A DNA stretch of 64,000 bases, taken from assembly GCA_964619265.1 (NCBI GenBank), contig CAZUCE010000004.1, positions 186,001 through 250,000 on the forward strand, given 5' to 3'. Positions within the stretch are counted from its first letter, which is position 1. Each line of letters starts with the position of its first letter. This document shows positions 33,817 through 42,135 of this stretch, piece by piece. The translations under genes and the position numbers were made by a program. The notes beneath the pieces were generated by a model that was given only the letters and a program-made list of their open reading frames with translations, searched no databases and was not told the origin of the DNA. The stretch is from CAZUCE01 sp964619265 (GTDB lineage: Bacteria > Planctomycetota > UBA1135 > GCA-002686595).

Positions 33817-35133
33817 ATGTCCGCACGACCTGCAATCGGAGCCCTTTCGCGGAGCGAAGCTCTACGCATCTGGGCTCTAGCTCTCGGGCTGTCCGCCCTT
33901 GGATTTTGGCTTGCTTGGAGGACCGTGGGTCCGCCGCCGCCTCGCAGTCTGACCTTGGCCTCGGGATTCCCCGGTGGCGGCTACGACCGCATGGCGCGCG
34001 ACTTCCGTACGGATCTCGCCGAGGATGGGATCGCCGTGACGATCCGGGAGACCGCCGGCTCGGTGGAGAACCTTGAACTGTTGCGCGAGGGGCGCGTCGA
34101 CTTGGCTTTGGTCCAGGGCGGAGTCGCCAGCGAAGAGGACTTCGAGCACCTCACCGGAATTGCGGCCTTGTCTTTCGAGCCGCTGTTCATCGCCTCGCGA
34201 ATGCCCTTCACGCGCTTGGAAGAGCTGCGTGGAGCGCGCGTCCAGCTCGGCGCTCCTGGGAGTGGAACCCTTGCGCTGGTCTCGGATCTCCTGGCGGCAA
34301 CCGGGTTTGCCTTGGAGGACTTCGGCGAGGTGCGCCGTGACCCTATCGAGGAAGCTCTTGCTTCGCTCGAATCAGGAGCCGTCGACGCTCTGTTTCTGGT
34401 GGGCGAGGCTCGCTCTGAGCCGATTCGCCGACTGTTCTCCGCCGGACCGCCGATCGCCGTCCGCGACTTGGCCCGCGACCACGGAATCCGCCGCCACCTG
34501 GCGTTCCTTGAAGTCGTCGAGCTGACCGCGGGGTCGGTCGACCTGCTCGCCAATCAGCCCGCGGAGTCGATCGAGCTGCTCGCTCCCGCCGCGACGCTGA
34601 TCGGTCGCGAGGGATTGCATTCTTCGGTGGTCTCGCTTGCGATCGAATCGGCCAAGAAGCGCTTTTCCTCCCGCGGCGTGCTGCGCGAGGCCGGCGAATT
34701 TCCGAACCTCGAGTTCCTGGAGATCCCACCGACGAAGGCAGCTCGCCGGGCGATGCTCGAAGGCCCCTCGTTCTTGTACCGGGTATTCCCTTTTCAAGTG
34801 GCCGCGGTTTTGGATCGGATGAAGATCCTGATGCTCCCGCTGATCACCCTGTTGTTTCCGCTGATCCGAATGGCACCGCCGCTTTACCGCTGGCGGATCC
34901 GGCGCAGAATTCTGATCTGGTACAGGCGCATCATCGACCTCGAGCACCGCCTCCACAGCGAGCAGGTCACTCCCGAGGTGCTCCGCCAGGCGGCGCTCGA
35001 ACTCGATCGATTCGATGCGGAACTGGCTTCGACCGAAGTCCCGATGAGCTACGCCGACGAGTTGTTTCACCTGCGCGCCCACCTGCGGCTGGTGCGCGAA
35101 GATTTGAATTCCGGTCGCGGCCGTTGGTCTTGA
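33817..35133 (+). CDS. TAXI-family solute-binding-like protein with C-terminal membrane segment
   Basis: A 438-residue protein from the ATG at 33817. An N-terminal hydrophobic anchor (RIWALALGLSALGFWLAW) is followed by the TAXI fold: SLTLASGFPGGGYDRMARDF, GSVENLELLREGRVDLALVQGG, LEELRGARVQLGAPGSGT and LESGAVDALFLVG. TAXI proteins normally feed TRAP transporters. Here there is an extra C-terminal hydrophobic region (VAAVLDRMKILMLPLITLLFPLI) and a cytoplasmic helical tail of about 100 residues, as in a group of TAXI-like proteins found without transporter subunits. No TRAP membrane genes are in the window. It is probably a membrane-bound ligand sensor or scaffold. Confidence 0.82.
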   Translation: MSARPAIGALSRSEALRIWALALGLSALGFWLAWRTVGPPPPRSLTLASGFPGGGYDRMARDFRTDLAEDGIAVTIRETAGSVENLELLREGRVDLALVQGGVASEEDFEHLTGIAALSFEPLFIASRMPFTRLEELRGARVQLGAPGSGTLALVSDLLAATGFALEDFGEVRRDPIEEALASLESGAVDALFLVGEARSEPIRRLFSAGPPIAVRDLARDHGIRRHLAFLEVVELTAGSVDLLANQPAESIELLAPAATLIGREGLHSSVVSLAIESAKKRFSSRGVLREAGEFPNLEFLEIPPTKAARRAMLEGPSFLYRVFPFQVAAVLDRMKILMLPLITLLFPLIRMAPPLYRWRIRRRILIWYRRIIDLEHRLHSEQVTPEVLRQAALELDRFDAELASTEVPMSYADELFHLRAHLRLVREDLNSGRGRWS

Positions 35134-35216
35134 CGCCTCGAAGCTAAAATTTGCCGCGAGAATCAGGCTCAGCTCAATCGCCTGACCGTGCCAAGCGCGG
35201 GTGCCCTTCGGTCACT

Positions 35217-37217
35217 CTAACGCTGAGGCGGGGGCACTTTGGCGATCGAACGTCGCGACGCGGTAGAGAATAGCTCTTCGTCCTGAGAGCCCGGATTGCG
35301 AAGAATGGCTTGGAGTTCCACGAGCCTGGGTTCGGCCGGCAGGTCGCCTTCGATCAAGCGCACCTCACGGTCTCCGATTGGTTTGAGCAGCAGGCCGGCC
35401 CGTGCGTGAACGCCGGCGCCCTCTAGGAAGCGTCCGGTGGGAAGCAGCGACCAAAGCTTGCCGTTGACGTCGGTTCCGATGATCTCGAGGTCAACCAACT
35501 GGGGATAGCTGCGATGCTTGGCCATGGCGAAGTAACGCCCGTCATAGACCTTCAGGTCGACCTCCGGGAGGAGTCCATCGCTGCGAAGCCGTAGGAGGTA
35601 GAGGGGGTCGGCTAAGAACGGCTGGAGCGAGGGCGTGTCCACCGGAATGGGAACCGAAATCAGCTCGAAGGCCCGGACCGCTGCGCCGATGCGTGCGGTG
35701 TGCAGAGAGTTTTCGGGTTCACGTTCGAACTCATCGATCCAGCCTTGCACGACGATGCTGCCGATGGGCGGACGGCTGCCGAACAGTTCGGTGGTGACGA
35801 CGACCTCGGGTTGACTCTCGAACAGGTTCGCTAGCGCGGCGGTCGGGCGACCCGACCAGGAGCGAGGGAGCCGGGCGCTCGGATCGGGGGCGACGCGGTC
35901 GAACCAGTCGTGGACGGTTTGCCCCGACAGGTACCCAATCACGCCCGGCCACGGGGACGCGATGCGTGTTCCGGGCGGAAACGACTCGCGCGCGAGGAGA
36001 CCGACCGAACGCAAGCGCGTATCGCGAGCGATGGCTTGCGCAACGCCGAGTCGAGCGGGAGGCAGCCCGAAACGTGCTTTGAAGGGGCCATGCTCGGGGT
36101 AGATCCAGCGTTCGGTGAGCGGTTGCAGCGGAATCGGGCCCAGGTTGGCCGGTAGGCGGCTGGCCAAGGTCGAACTGAAAACGCCGAGTAGGAACAGGCT
36201 CCAGGCAATCCCCCGTATTCGAAGCGAGCGCGAATCGACCCCCTCGATGAGCGCCTCTTGGATGGCGACGTAGAGCAGCGGGACAGCGGGGGCCAGCGAG
36301 CTGTGGAAAGGAAGCGTGTCACCGCCCTGGAGAACGACGAGGGCGCACCAAAACAGACCGAGCGCAAGTGCGCGTCGCCCGCGTGGACTGGTGCGGCCCA
36401 GGAAGAGGAAGGCAATTGGAATCACGATCAGCAGCGGTGCGCCGCTGCGCAGGAAATACTCTCGCAGGTAGAGCCAGCCGTCGCTCAGCCGCGCCTCAGA
36501 AACAGCCAGCAATCCGCGCGATGTTGTGGAAAGCCACTCCCCGGTCGCCGCGTGGCGCAAGCCGGCCATCGCGACGAAGACGATGACCGGTAGGCCGAAG
36601 ATGAACGGCGAAATCCTGGCTTGGGGTGGGAGCGATTCTTCGCTGCGGCGAGGCTTGAGTCGCGAAGCGAGCGCTAGGGCAGCGAGCGCCAGCACGCACA
36701 GGATTCCCTCGTCGCGAATCAACGGGAGGATCACCAGGAACACGGCGAGCGAGCGTCGACGTCCGGTTTCGAGTGCCAGCAGCGATCCACACAGGACCGC
36801 AGCGAAGGTGCACAGCTCGGTTCCGCGCGTGGACGCGGTGGCCAGTGTTCCTGAGAACACCAGCAGCAGGGGCGCGATGACGCCGGCCAGACGGTCGGGG
36901 CTGAAGCGGGACACCAGGAACAGGCAGGCCGCGGCACTCGCGATACCTACGGCCTGGGAGGCGTGTTGCGGAGGGATGTGCAGCAGCTCGGACAGCCACG
37001 CCAAGCCGACCCAGGCCCACGAGGGGTAGATGTCGTCGAGGGGAGCCCCCGGGTTCCAAACCGGCCCGAGGCCCTGGACCGCGTGGCGACCCATTCGGAA
37101 GGCGACCCAAGCTCGATCATCCGGTGGCCCGATGCGGCCAGACGCGTCCTCGGCGAGGGTTAGCGCGTGCGCGATCAAGGTCGCGAGGGCGAGCAGGAGG
37201 GCGGTGGAGCGCTTCAT
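35217..37217 (-). CDS. Multi-pass membrane glycosyltransferase-like protein
   Basis: A 666-residue protein from the ATG at 37217. The N-terminal signature RIGPPDDRAWVAFRMGRHAVQGLGPVWNPGAPLDD, an acidic pair in the first periplasmic loop followed by many hydrophobic helices, is the pattern of GT-C family enzymes such as the arabinofuranosyl and mannosyl transferases that use lipid-linked sugars. About ten TM helices are visible up to residue 350; the last 300 residues form a soluble periplasmic domain ending in EVRLIEGDLPAEPRLVEL. The acceptor and donor are unknown. It runs convergent with the TAXI gene and divergent from the kinase-like gene at 37289, with which it shares a 71-bp promoter region. 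Confidence 0.72.
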   Translation of the reverse strand: MKRSTALLLALATLIAHALTLAEDASGRIGPPDDRAWVAFRMGRHAVQGLGPVWNPGAPLDDIYPSWAWVGLAWLSELLHIPPQHASQAVGIASAAACLFLVSRFSPDRLAGVIAPLLLVFSGTLATASTRGTELCTFAAVLCGSLLALETGRRRSLAVFLVILPLIRDEGILCVLALAALALASRLKPRRSEESLPPQARISPFIFGLPVIVFVAMAGLRHAATGEWLSTTSRGLLAVSEARLSDGWLYLREYFLRSGAPLLIVIPIAFLFLGRTSPRGRRALALGLFWCALVVLQGGDTLPFHSSLAPAVPLLYVAIQEALIEGVDSRSLRIRGIAWSLFLLGVFSSTLASRLPANLGPIPLQPLTERWIYPEHGPFKARFGLPPARLGVAQAIARDTRLRSVGLLARESFPPGTRIASPWPGVIGYLSGQTVHDWFDRVAPDPSARLPRSWSGRPTAALANLFESQPEVVVTTELFGSRPPIGSIVVQGWIDEFEREPENSLHTARIGAAVRAFELISVPIPVDTPSLQPFLADPLYLLRLRSDGLLPEVDLKVYDGRYFAMAKHRSYPQLVDLEIIGTDVNGKLWSLLPTGRFLEGAGVHARAGLLLKPIGDREVRLIEGDLPAEPRLVELQAILRNPGSQDEELFSTASRRSIAKVPPPQR

Positions 37218-37288
37218 GGACCGGCCGTGCGACAGCCCCGCGCCCGGGACAGGGGTGGGGCTGGGGCAACACCGTATCTTCGGGTGCC

Positions 37289-38482
37289 ATGGCTTCCGAC
37301 CGAATGCGAACCCCCTTCTCGGATGATCCCGTTCTCACGGGAGGCTCTGCGGGTGCCGAAACGTCCTCCGAGATGCCCGGGCGCTCGTCCTTGCTGGAGG
37401 GCCTCGTGCCTCCGCTGGTCCACAAGCTGAACAATGCGATCGGTGGCGTGGCTGGCCTGTCCGACCTGATCGCCCGGTCTCCGGGCTCCTCCCAGGCCCC
37501 CGCCTACGCAGCTGCGATTGGCGAGCAGGCGAGGCTCGCCCTGGACCTGCTGGCGACGCTTTCCGACCTCACGAAACCTCACTCCGGCGGCCCCGAGCCC
37601 GTGGATCTCGGGGAGCTGGCCCGTCGCGCGGAGCAATTTCTGGCGCCCTTGGCCGAAGCGCGAGCCACCGAGCTTGAGATCCGCGTGCCGCGCGAAGCCA
37701 GCGTCGTACAGGCCGAGCCCCGCGGCCTGCTGCGCGAGCTGATCGAGCAGGCCGCTGCAGTCCTCGTTCCCCTGGAGCGCCAGGGCGGCTCCAAGCGCCG
37801 CGGCCGGATCACGGTCGAGTGCTCGCCCGGCCGGACGCGGCTCCGCCTGGCCCTCAGGGCACCTGCACCGATCGAGCCGGTTCCGCCGAGCGGCTGCGCA
37901 AACTCACGAAGTCGCGGCGAATGGACGCGGGCCATATGGGAATTCCCGGGTGTCCCGGCCCCGTTTCAAAACGACCTTGCTGGTGCTTCTTCCGGAGACT
38001 CGATCTCAGAGGTCCTTCCTGCCCCCCGAGCGACGAACGGTTCCGATTCGAGTTCCTCTGGGTTTGCCGCAGCTTCTCGGCTCGCCTCTCAGCCAGCGGA
38101 CTCGCCGGCCGGCGCTCCGGGGGCGAGTGCTTCCATTCTTTTGCTCGAAAGCGACCCCCAGCTCGCGGATCTGCTTGAGACCGTCTTGACCGAAGCGGGG
38201 CATCGGGTCCAGGTCGCTGCCGGGCTGGATCGGGTGGAGGGCTTGGCCCGGGAGCGCGGTGCGGATCTCGTGCTGCTCGAGAGCGCGGCTGACGGTTTGG
38301 GCTCCGGCCCCGACCCGGCCTTTGTGGGCGCGATCGCCCAGCGCCTTGAGTCCTCCGGGCACTCCGTGGCCCTGCTCGGTTCCCCGTCGCCGACCGGGTG
38401 GCCGAACTTGGACCGTCCGTTCCGTCCGGGCCAGCTGCTCGAATTCGTGTCCGGTCAGCTGAAAGCCCGGCCGGTTGCCTGA
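37289..38482 (+). CDS. Degenerate histidine-kinase/receiver protein
   Basis: A 397-residue protein from the ATG at 37289 (MASDRMRTPF). A HisKA-like helix pair reads LVPPLVHKLNNAIGGVAGLSDLI, with His in the H-x-LNN form, then PAYAAAIGEQARLALDLLATLSDL. The ATPase half is poorly kept: after VDLGELARRAEQFLAPLAEARATELEI no N, G1 or G2 boxes can be seen, and a low-complexity Ser/Gly/Pro linker follows. The last 120 residues resemble a receiver (ASILLLESDPQLADLLETVLTEAGHRVQVA) but the acceptor region reads LVLLESAA, with Glu in place of Asp. It may therefore act as a dimerising scaffold or phospho-relay His protein rather than a kinase. It stands alone between a membrane protein and the aminotransferase gene. 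Confidence 0.68.
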   Translation: MASDRMRTPFSDDPVLTGGSAGAETSSEMPGRSSLLEGLVPPLVHKLNNAIGGVAGLSDLIARSPGSSQAPAYAAAIGEQARLALDLLATLSDLTKPHSGGPEPVDLGELARRAEQFLAPLAEARATELEIRVPREASVVQAEPRGLLRELIEQAAAVLVPLERQGGSKRRGRITVECSPGRTRLRLALRAPAPIEPVPPSGCANSRSRGEWTRAIWEFPGVPAPFQNDLAGASSGDSISEVLPAPRATNGSDSSSSGFAAASRLASQPADSPAGAPGASASILLLESDPQLADLLETVLTEAGHRVQVAAGLDRVEGLARERGADLVLLESAADGLGSGPDPAFVGAIAQRLESSGHSVALLGSPSPTGWPNLDRPFRPGQLLEFVSGQLKARPVA

Positions 38483-38644
38483 CAGCAGAAATTTCCTGGG
38501 TCTGTTTCGGATCGGGCGAGGACCCGCGGAACGGCGAAAGGTCTCCCAGCCCTTCGACCGATCTTCGGAATGGAGCGGGCTCCTTAGGCCTTTCAGGCCG
38601 GGCGGCGCGTAACCTCTTCCGTCGCGAATTGCCCCTCTCCCCTC

Positions 38645-39787
38645 TTGAAGATCCCGTTCACCCAACCCGACTTCGGCTCCGCGGAGATCGAAGCCGTCAC
38701 CCGCGCGCTGACCGAGCGCGCGACGGTCGGCAATGGCCCGGCCTGCCGGCGGGTGGAGAAGCGCCTGCGCGAGGTCTGCGGATCGCCCAACGTCGTGATG
38801 ACGCCCAACGCCACCCAGGCGATGGAGGTCGCTCTGATCATGATGGGCGTCGGCCCAGGCGACGAGGTCATCATGCCTTCGTTTGCGTTTGTCAGCATGG
38901 CGAACGCCATCCTCTCGAGCGGTGCGCGCCCGGTGTTCTGCGAAGTGGACCCGCGTACGTTGAACATGGATCCGGTCGACGTCGAGGCGCGCATCACCGA
39001 GCGCACCAAGATGATCATGCCGGTGCACTACGCCGGAATCGGGTGCGATATGGACACCCTGGTCGCTTTGTGCGAGAAGCACGACATCTACTTGTTTGAG
39101 GATGCGGCCCAGGCCTTCGGATCAACCTGGCGCGGCCGCCAGCTCGGGACCCTCGGCCACGCCGGCTGCTTCTCGTTTCACGAGACCAAGAACATCACGT
39201 CGGGCGGCGAAGGCGGCGCGCTGATGGTTCGCGACTTGGATCTCTTTCGGCGCGCCGAGATCATCCATGAGAAGGGCACCAATCGTTCGGCGTTCTTGCG
39301 CGGTGAGGTCGACAAGTACACCTGGGTGGACCGCGGCGGGTCCTACGTCCTGTCCGATCTCCTGGCCGTGGTCCTCGAAGTTCAGCTCGCCCGCGCTGCC
39401 GAAGTCACGGAGCGCCGCCTTCAGATCTGGAATAGCTACTTCGACGCGTTTGCCGAAGCGGAAGCCGGCGGACTCGCGAACCGTCCAGTGGTTCCAGAAC
39501 CCTGCGAGCACAACGCCCACATTTTCTACTTGGTCCTGCGCGACCCGGAGCTTCAACGGGGGCTGCTCAAGCACCTGCGCTCCAAGGAGATTCAGGCCAC
39601 CTTCCACTTCCAGCCGCTGCACGCATCCCCGTACGCCCGGGAGAACCTCGGCACCGGTTCCCAGGAGCTAGCGATCACCGAGCGTGCGGCCAGTTGCATC
39701 CTGCGCTTGCCGCTGCACGTTGGGATGAAAGACGACCAGGTCGCCTTGGTGATTGACGAAGTCCAGAGCTTCTTCCAAACCGCTTGA
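38645..39787 (+). CDS. wecE: dTDP-4-amino-4,6-dideoxygalactose transaminase
   Basis: A 380-residue DegT/DnrJ/EryC1/StrS-family PLP enzyme starting at a TTG (KIPFTQPDFGSAEIEAV); no ATG is near and the length matches E. coli WecE. Family-specific matches to WecE/RffA are extensive: GDEVIMPSFAFVSMANA, IMPVHYAGIGCDMDTL, FEDAAQAFGSTWRGR, GTLGHAGCFSFHETKN with the PLP Lys at 182, GGEGGAL, AEIIHEKGTNRSAFLRG and VDKYTWVDRGGSYVLSDLLA. It transfers an amino group from glutamate to dTDP-4-keto-6-deoxyglucose, giving dTDP-fucosamine for surface glycans. No rml or other wec genes are in the window, so its pathway is dispersed. Confidence 0.93.
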   Translation: MKIPFTQPDFGSAEIEAVTRALTERATVGNGPACRRVEKRLREVCGSPNVVMTPNATQAMEVALIMMGVGPGDEVIMPSFAFVSMANAILSSGARPVFCEVDPRTLNMDPVDVEARITERTKMIMPVHYAGIGCDMDTLVALCEKHDIYLFEDAAQAFGSTWRGRQLGTLGHAGCFSFHETKNITSGGEGGALMVRDLDLFRRAEIIHEKGTNRSAFLRGEVDKYTWVDRGGSYVLSDLLAVVLEVQLARAAEVTERRLQIWNSYFDAFAEAEAGGLANRPVVPEPCEHNAHIFYLVLRDPELQRGLLKHLRSKEIQATFHFQPLHASPYARENLGTGSQELAITERAASCILRLPLHVGMKDDQVALVIDEVQSFFQTA

Positions 39788-39911
39788 GCTGCGCTCGGGA
39801 CGGTAGCCAGAACCAAGCTCCCTGCGCCAGCCGCCCCTGAGCCGGCGCGACCTGGCCTGTCCGGGGACTTCCGGTAACGACCCTTTCGCCGCAGGTTGCT
39901 AGATTGCTCCC

Positions 39912-41030
39912 ATGTCCGGGCTTGCCACCGCGCGCGAATGGGCTTCCGAGCGGTTCGAGCTGAATCGCGGCGGAGCCGATCACAATCTGCGATCCATGGA
40001 AGGACTGCGCGGGTTGGCCGTGTTCTTGGTGTTCTTGTCCCATTACGGCACGCTGATGCGACCGTGGATCACCGATCACGAGGGCTTGCTTGCCCTGACT
40101 TTTCGGTTGGTCCATTTGGGCGGCAGTGGCGTCGATCTGTTCTTCCTGTTGTCCGGATTTTTGATCTACGGCTCGCTGATCGGTCGTCAGCAGGAGTTCG
40201 TGCCGTACTTCAAGCGGCGCCTCGCGCGGCTTTACCCGGCGTTCACAGCCGTCTTCGCGGCCTACGTTCTGCTCTCGTTCACGTTTGCCTCGCACAGCAA
40301 GATCCCCGAGGGCTTCGGAGCCGCGATGGGCTACTTGGCGGTCAACTTCGCGATGTTGCCCGGCATCGTTCCAGTCGAACCGATGATCACGGTCGCCTGG
40401 TCGCTCAGTTACGAGATCACCTACTACCTCGCGATTCCGGCCGTCATCGCGGTCCTCGGCCTGCGGTCGTGGAGCCCGGCGAAGCGCGTCCGGTTGTTTG
40501 CACTCCTTTCCCTGGGCGCCTTTGGGCTTTTCTCGATCCTCGGCGGGCCTGTTCGGTTGATTACGTTCTTGGCCGGCATCTTGCTGCACGAGCAACTGGC
40601 CAGTCGGCCAGGGCGAGGCCCCAGCTCGTGGATGTCCCTCGCGGCTTTGCTGTTGGCTCTTGCGAGCACCCAATGCACGTTTGGTGGCACGCTGGGTTAC
40701 GCGACGCGAGTCGCCATTTTGTACCTGGCTTTCTACTTCGTATGCGCCGGCTCTTTCGGCCGGCCCAAGGGGAACTTCGCCAGAAGCCTCTGCGCGACTC
40801 CGCTGCGCTGGCTAGGCAACATGAGCTACTCCTACTACCTGGTGCACAGTCTGGCGCTGCACGCGGCCTTGGCGGTGATCGGGCTCCTTGTGCCGAAGGA
40901 GGTGCAAGGGCCGGCCGTGTTCTTCGCTCTTTTGCCGCTTCTGTTCCTTTGGACGCTTATCGTCTCCGCCGGGCTGTTTCTGTTCGTCGAACGTCCGTTC
41001 TCGCTCGCGAAGAGGTCGAGGGCTCGCTAG
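39912..41030 (+). CDS. Acyltransferase-3 (OafA/YrhL) family membrane protein
   Basis: A 372-residue protein from the ATG at 39912. It has about ten TM helices and the acyltransferase-3 hallmarks: the conserved His44 in LVFLSHYGTLMRP, the H-x-G-x-x-GVDLFFLLSGFLIYG segment with its R-x-x-R-I/L-x-RLYPA follow-up (FKRRLARLYPAFTAVF), and SYEITYYLAIPAVI. The family acetylates or acylates sugars on O-antigens, exopolysaccharides and other surface molecules. It follows the WecE gene by 125 bases on the same strand and may be co-transcribed, which supports a role in decorating a surface glycan. Confidence 0.88.
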   Translation: MSGLATAREWASERFELNRGGADHNLRSMEGLRGLAVFLVFLSHYGTLMRPWITDHEGLLALTFRLVHLGGSGVDLFFLLSGFLIYGSLIGRQQEFVPYFKRRLARLYPAFTAVFAAYVLLSFTFASHSKIPEGFGAAMGYLAVNFAMLPGIVPVEPMITVAWSLSYEITYYLAIPAVIAVLGLRSWSPAKRVRLFALLSLGAFGLFSILGGPVRLITFLAGILLHEQLASRPGRGPSSWMSLAALLLALASTQCTFGGTLGYATRVAILYLAFYFVCAGSFGRPKGNFARSLCATPLRWLGNMSYSYYLVHSLALHAALAVIGLLVPKEVQGPAVFFALLPLLFLWTLIVSAGLFLFVERPFSLAKRSRAR

Positions 41031-41103
41031 TGGCGCGATGCAGGTGTTCGGTCCGGCAGCCACCTGAAACTCCGTGTGTACCGGGTGGCCGCTGCTTGGA
41101 GAT

Positions 41104-42135
41104 CTAGTCGCCTGGATGGGGATCGAATAGGACGATCGGCCCAAAGTCGACCTCCGTCGACCGCAAGGCGGAAACGCGGACGGTCTGTTCGTGATCGGCA
41201 GATCCGGTGGTGATGCTGACGCGATAGGTGCCCTCGGGGAGCGCCGAAACCACGAAGCTGCCGTCCGCGGCTGACAGCACGGCGGGCCATAGCCGCTCGA
41301 GTCGGCCCGCATCGCGGACTTCGACCCTCGCGCCGGGGATCGGCGAGCCATCGGGGCCTCGCAGGGCTCCGGTCAGGCGGCCGGAGTGGCAGCGCAACAC
41401 GGGAGGAGCGGCACCGGGAGCGTGATCGAAGGTGCGTTCTAGCAGCGTTGGCCAGTCCCCGCCTTCGGCCCAGGCGGGCAGGACGACGAGGCGATAGGCG
41501 CCGGCGGCTAGGTCTTCGAGTTCATAGTGCCCCTCCGCGTCGCACACACAAGATCGCAGGACGCGTCCTTCGAGCGTCGCGGCCCAGCCCGGAGTTCCGC
41601 TCGGGCTCACGTTGCGAGTATCGGGAATGAACAGAACGACCAGGCCCTCCGGCGATTCGTCGAACGCGGATTCCACCCGGCCCTGAACGGGCGCGCGCAC
41701 GACCTCTGGGATCATCTGAACTTCAGGGAAGGCGGGCGGCAGCTCGAGTCGCATCGCCCCGTTGCTTGGGACCTCTGCGCGGGTGACCAGGTTGGGAGCC
41801 AGGGGGGCGACGAGGACCAGCTCGACTTCCCCGGCCCGGAGGCCTTCCAATACGAAAGACCCATCGGCGCGCGTCCAGGTGAAGGCGCTGTTTCTCTCTC
41901 CCGTGGCGGCCACCATGACTTCGGGGGCGGACTGACCCTCACGCACGACAAAGCCCGTCAGAGAATGCAACCCCTCCTCGGGAAAGCCGCCCGCGGCCAG
42001 CGCGGCCGACAGAACCGGATTGGCTTCGAAGGTCGGTGCGGGCTTTTGGGTCGAGCGCTTATGTCTTTCGTGGGAGATCCACAAAAGGAGCGCCGCTCCG
42101 GCGCTGCCGAGCAGGATCCAGCGACGGGGCTTCAC
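41104..42135 (-). CDS. Carboxypeptidase-regulatory-like repeat protein
   Basis: A 343-residue protein starting at a GTG that overlaps the stop of the preceding kinase gene (GTGA), so the two are translationally coupled. The N-terminus KPRRWILLGSAGAALLLWIS is a signal anchor. Three or four Ig-like carboxypeptidase-regulatory modules follow, each with a G-x-V pattern and a DGSF/GHYELEDLAAGAYRL-type strand (TRADGSFVLEGLRAGEVELVLV, AEGHYELEDLAAGAYRLVVL, AADGSFVVSALPEGTYRVSI). Such modules are structural or binding units of exported proteins. Coupling to a hybrid kinase is unusual; it could provide extracytoplasmic binding for that cytoplasmic kinase, or they are merely co-expressed. Confidence 0.75.
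   Translation of the reverse strand: MKPRRWILLGSAGAALLLWISHERHKRSTQKPAPTFEANPVLSAALAAGGFPEEGLHSLTGFVVREGQSAPEVMVAATGERNSAFTWTRADGSFVLEGLRAGEVELVLVAPLAPNLVTRAEVPSNGAMRLELPPAFPEVQMIPEVVRAPVQGRVESAFDESPEGLVVLFIPDTRNVSPSGTPGWAATLEGRVLRSCVCDAEGHYELEDLAAGAYRLVVLPAWAEGGDWPTLLERTFDHAPGAAPPVLRCHSGRLTGALRGPDGSPIPGARVEVRDAGRLERLWPAVLSAADGSFVVSALPEGTYRVSITTGSADHEQTVRVSALRSTEVDFGPIVLFDPHPGD

Noticed and set aside
39675..40673. 332-residue charged open frame on the minus strand
   Set aside because: Antisense to wecE and the OafA-type acyltransferase; Gln/Arg/Glu-rich with no recognisable motif.
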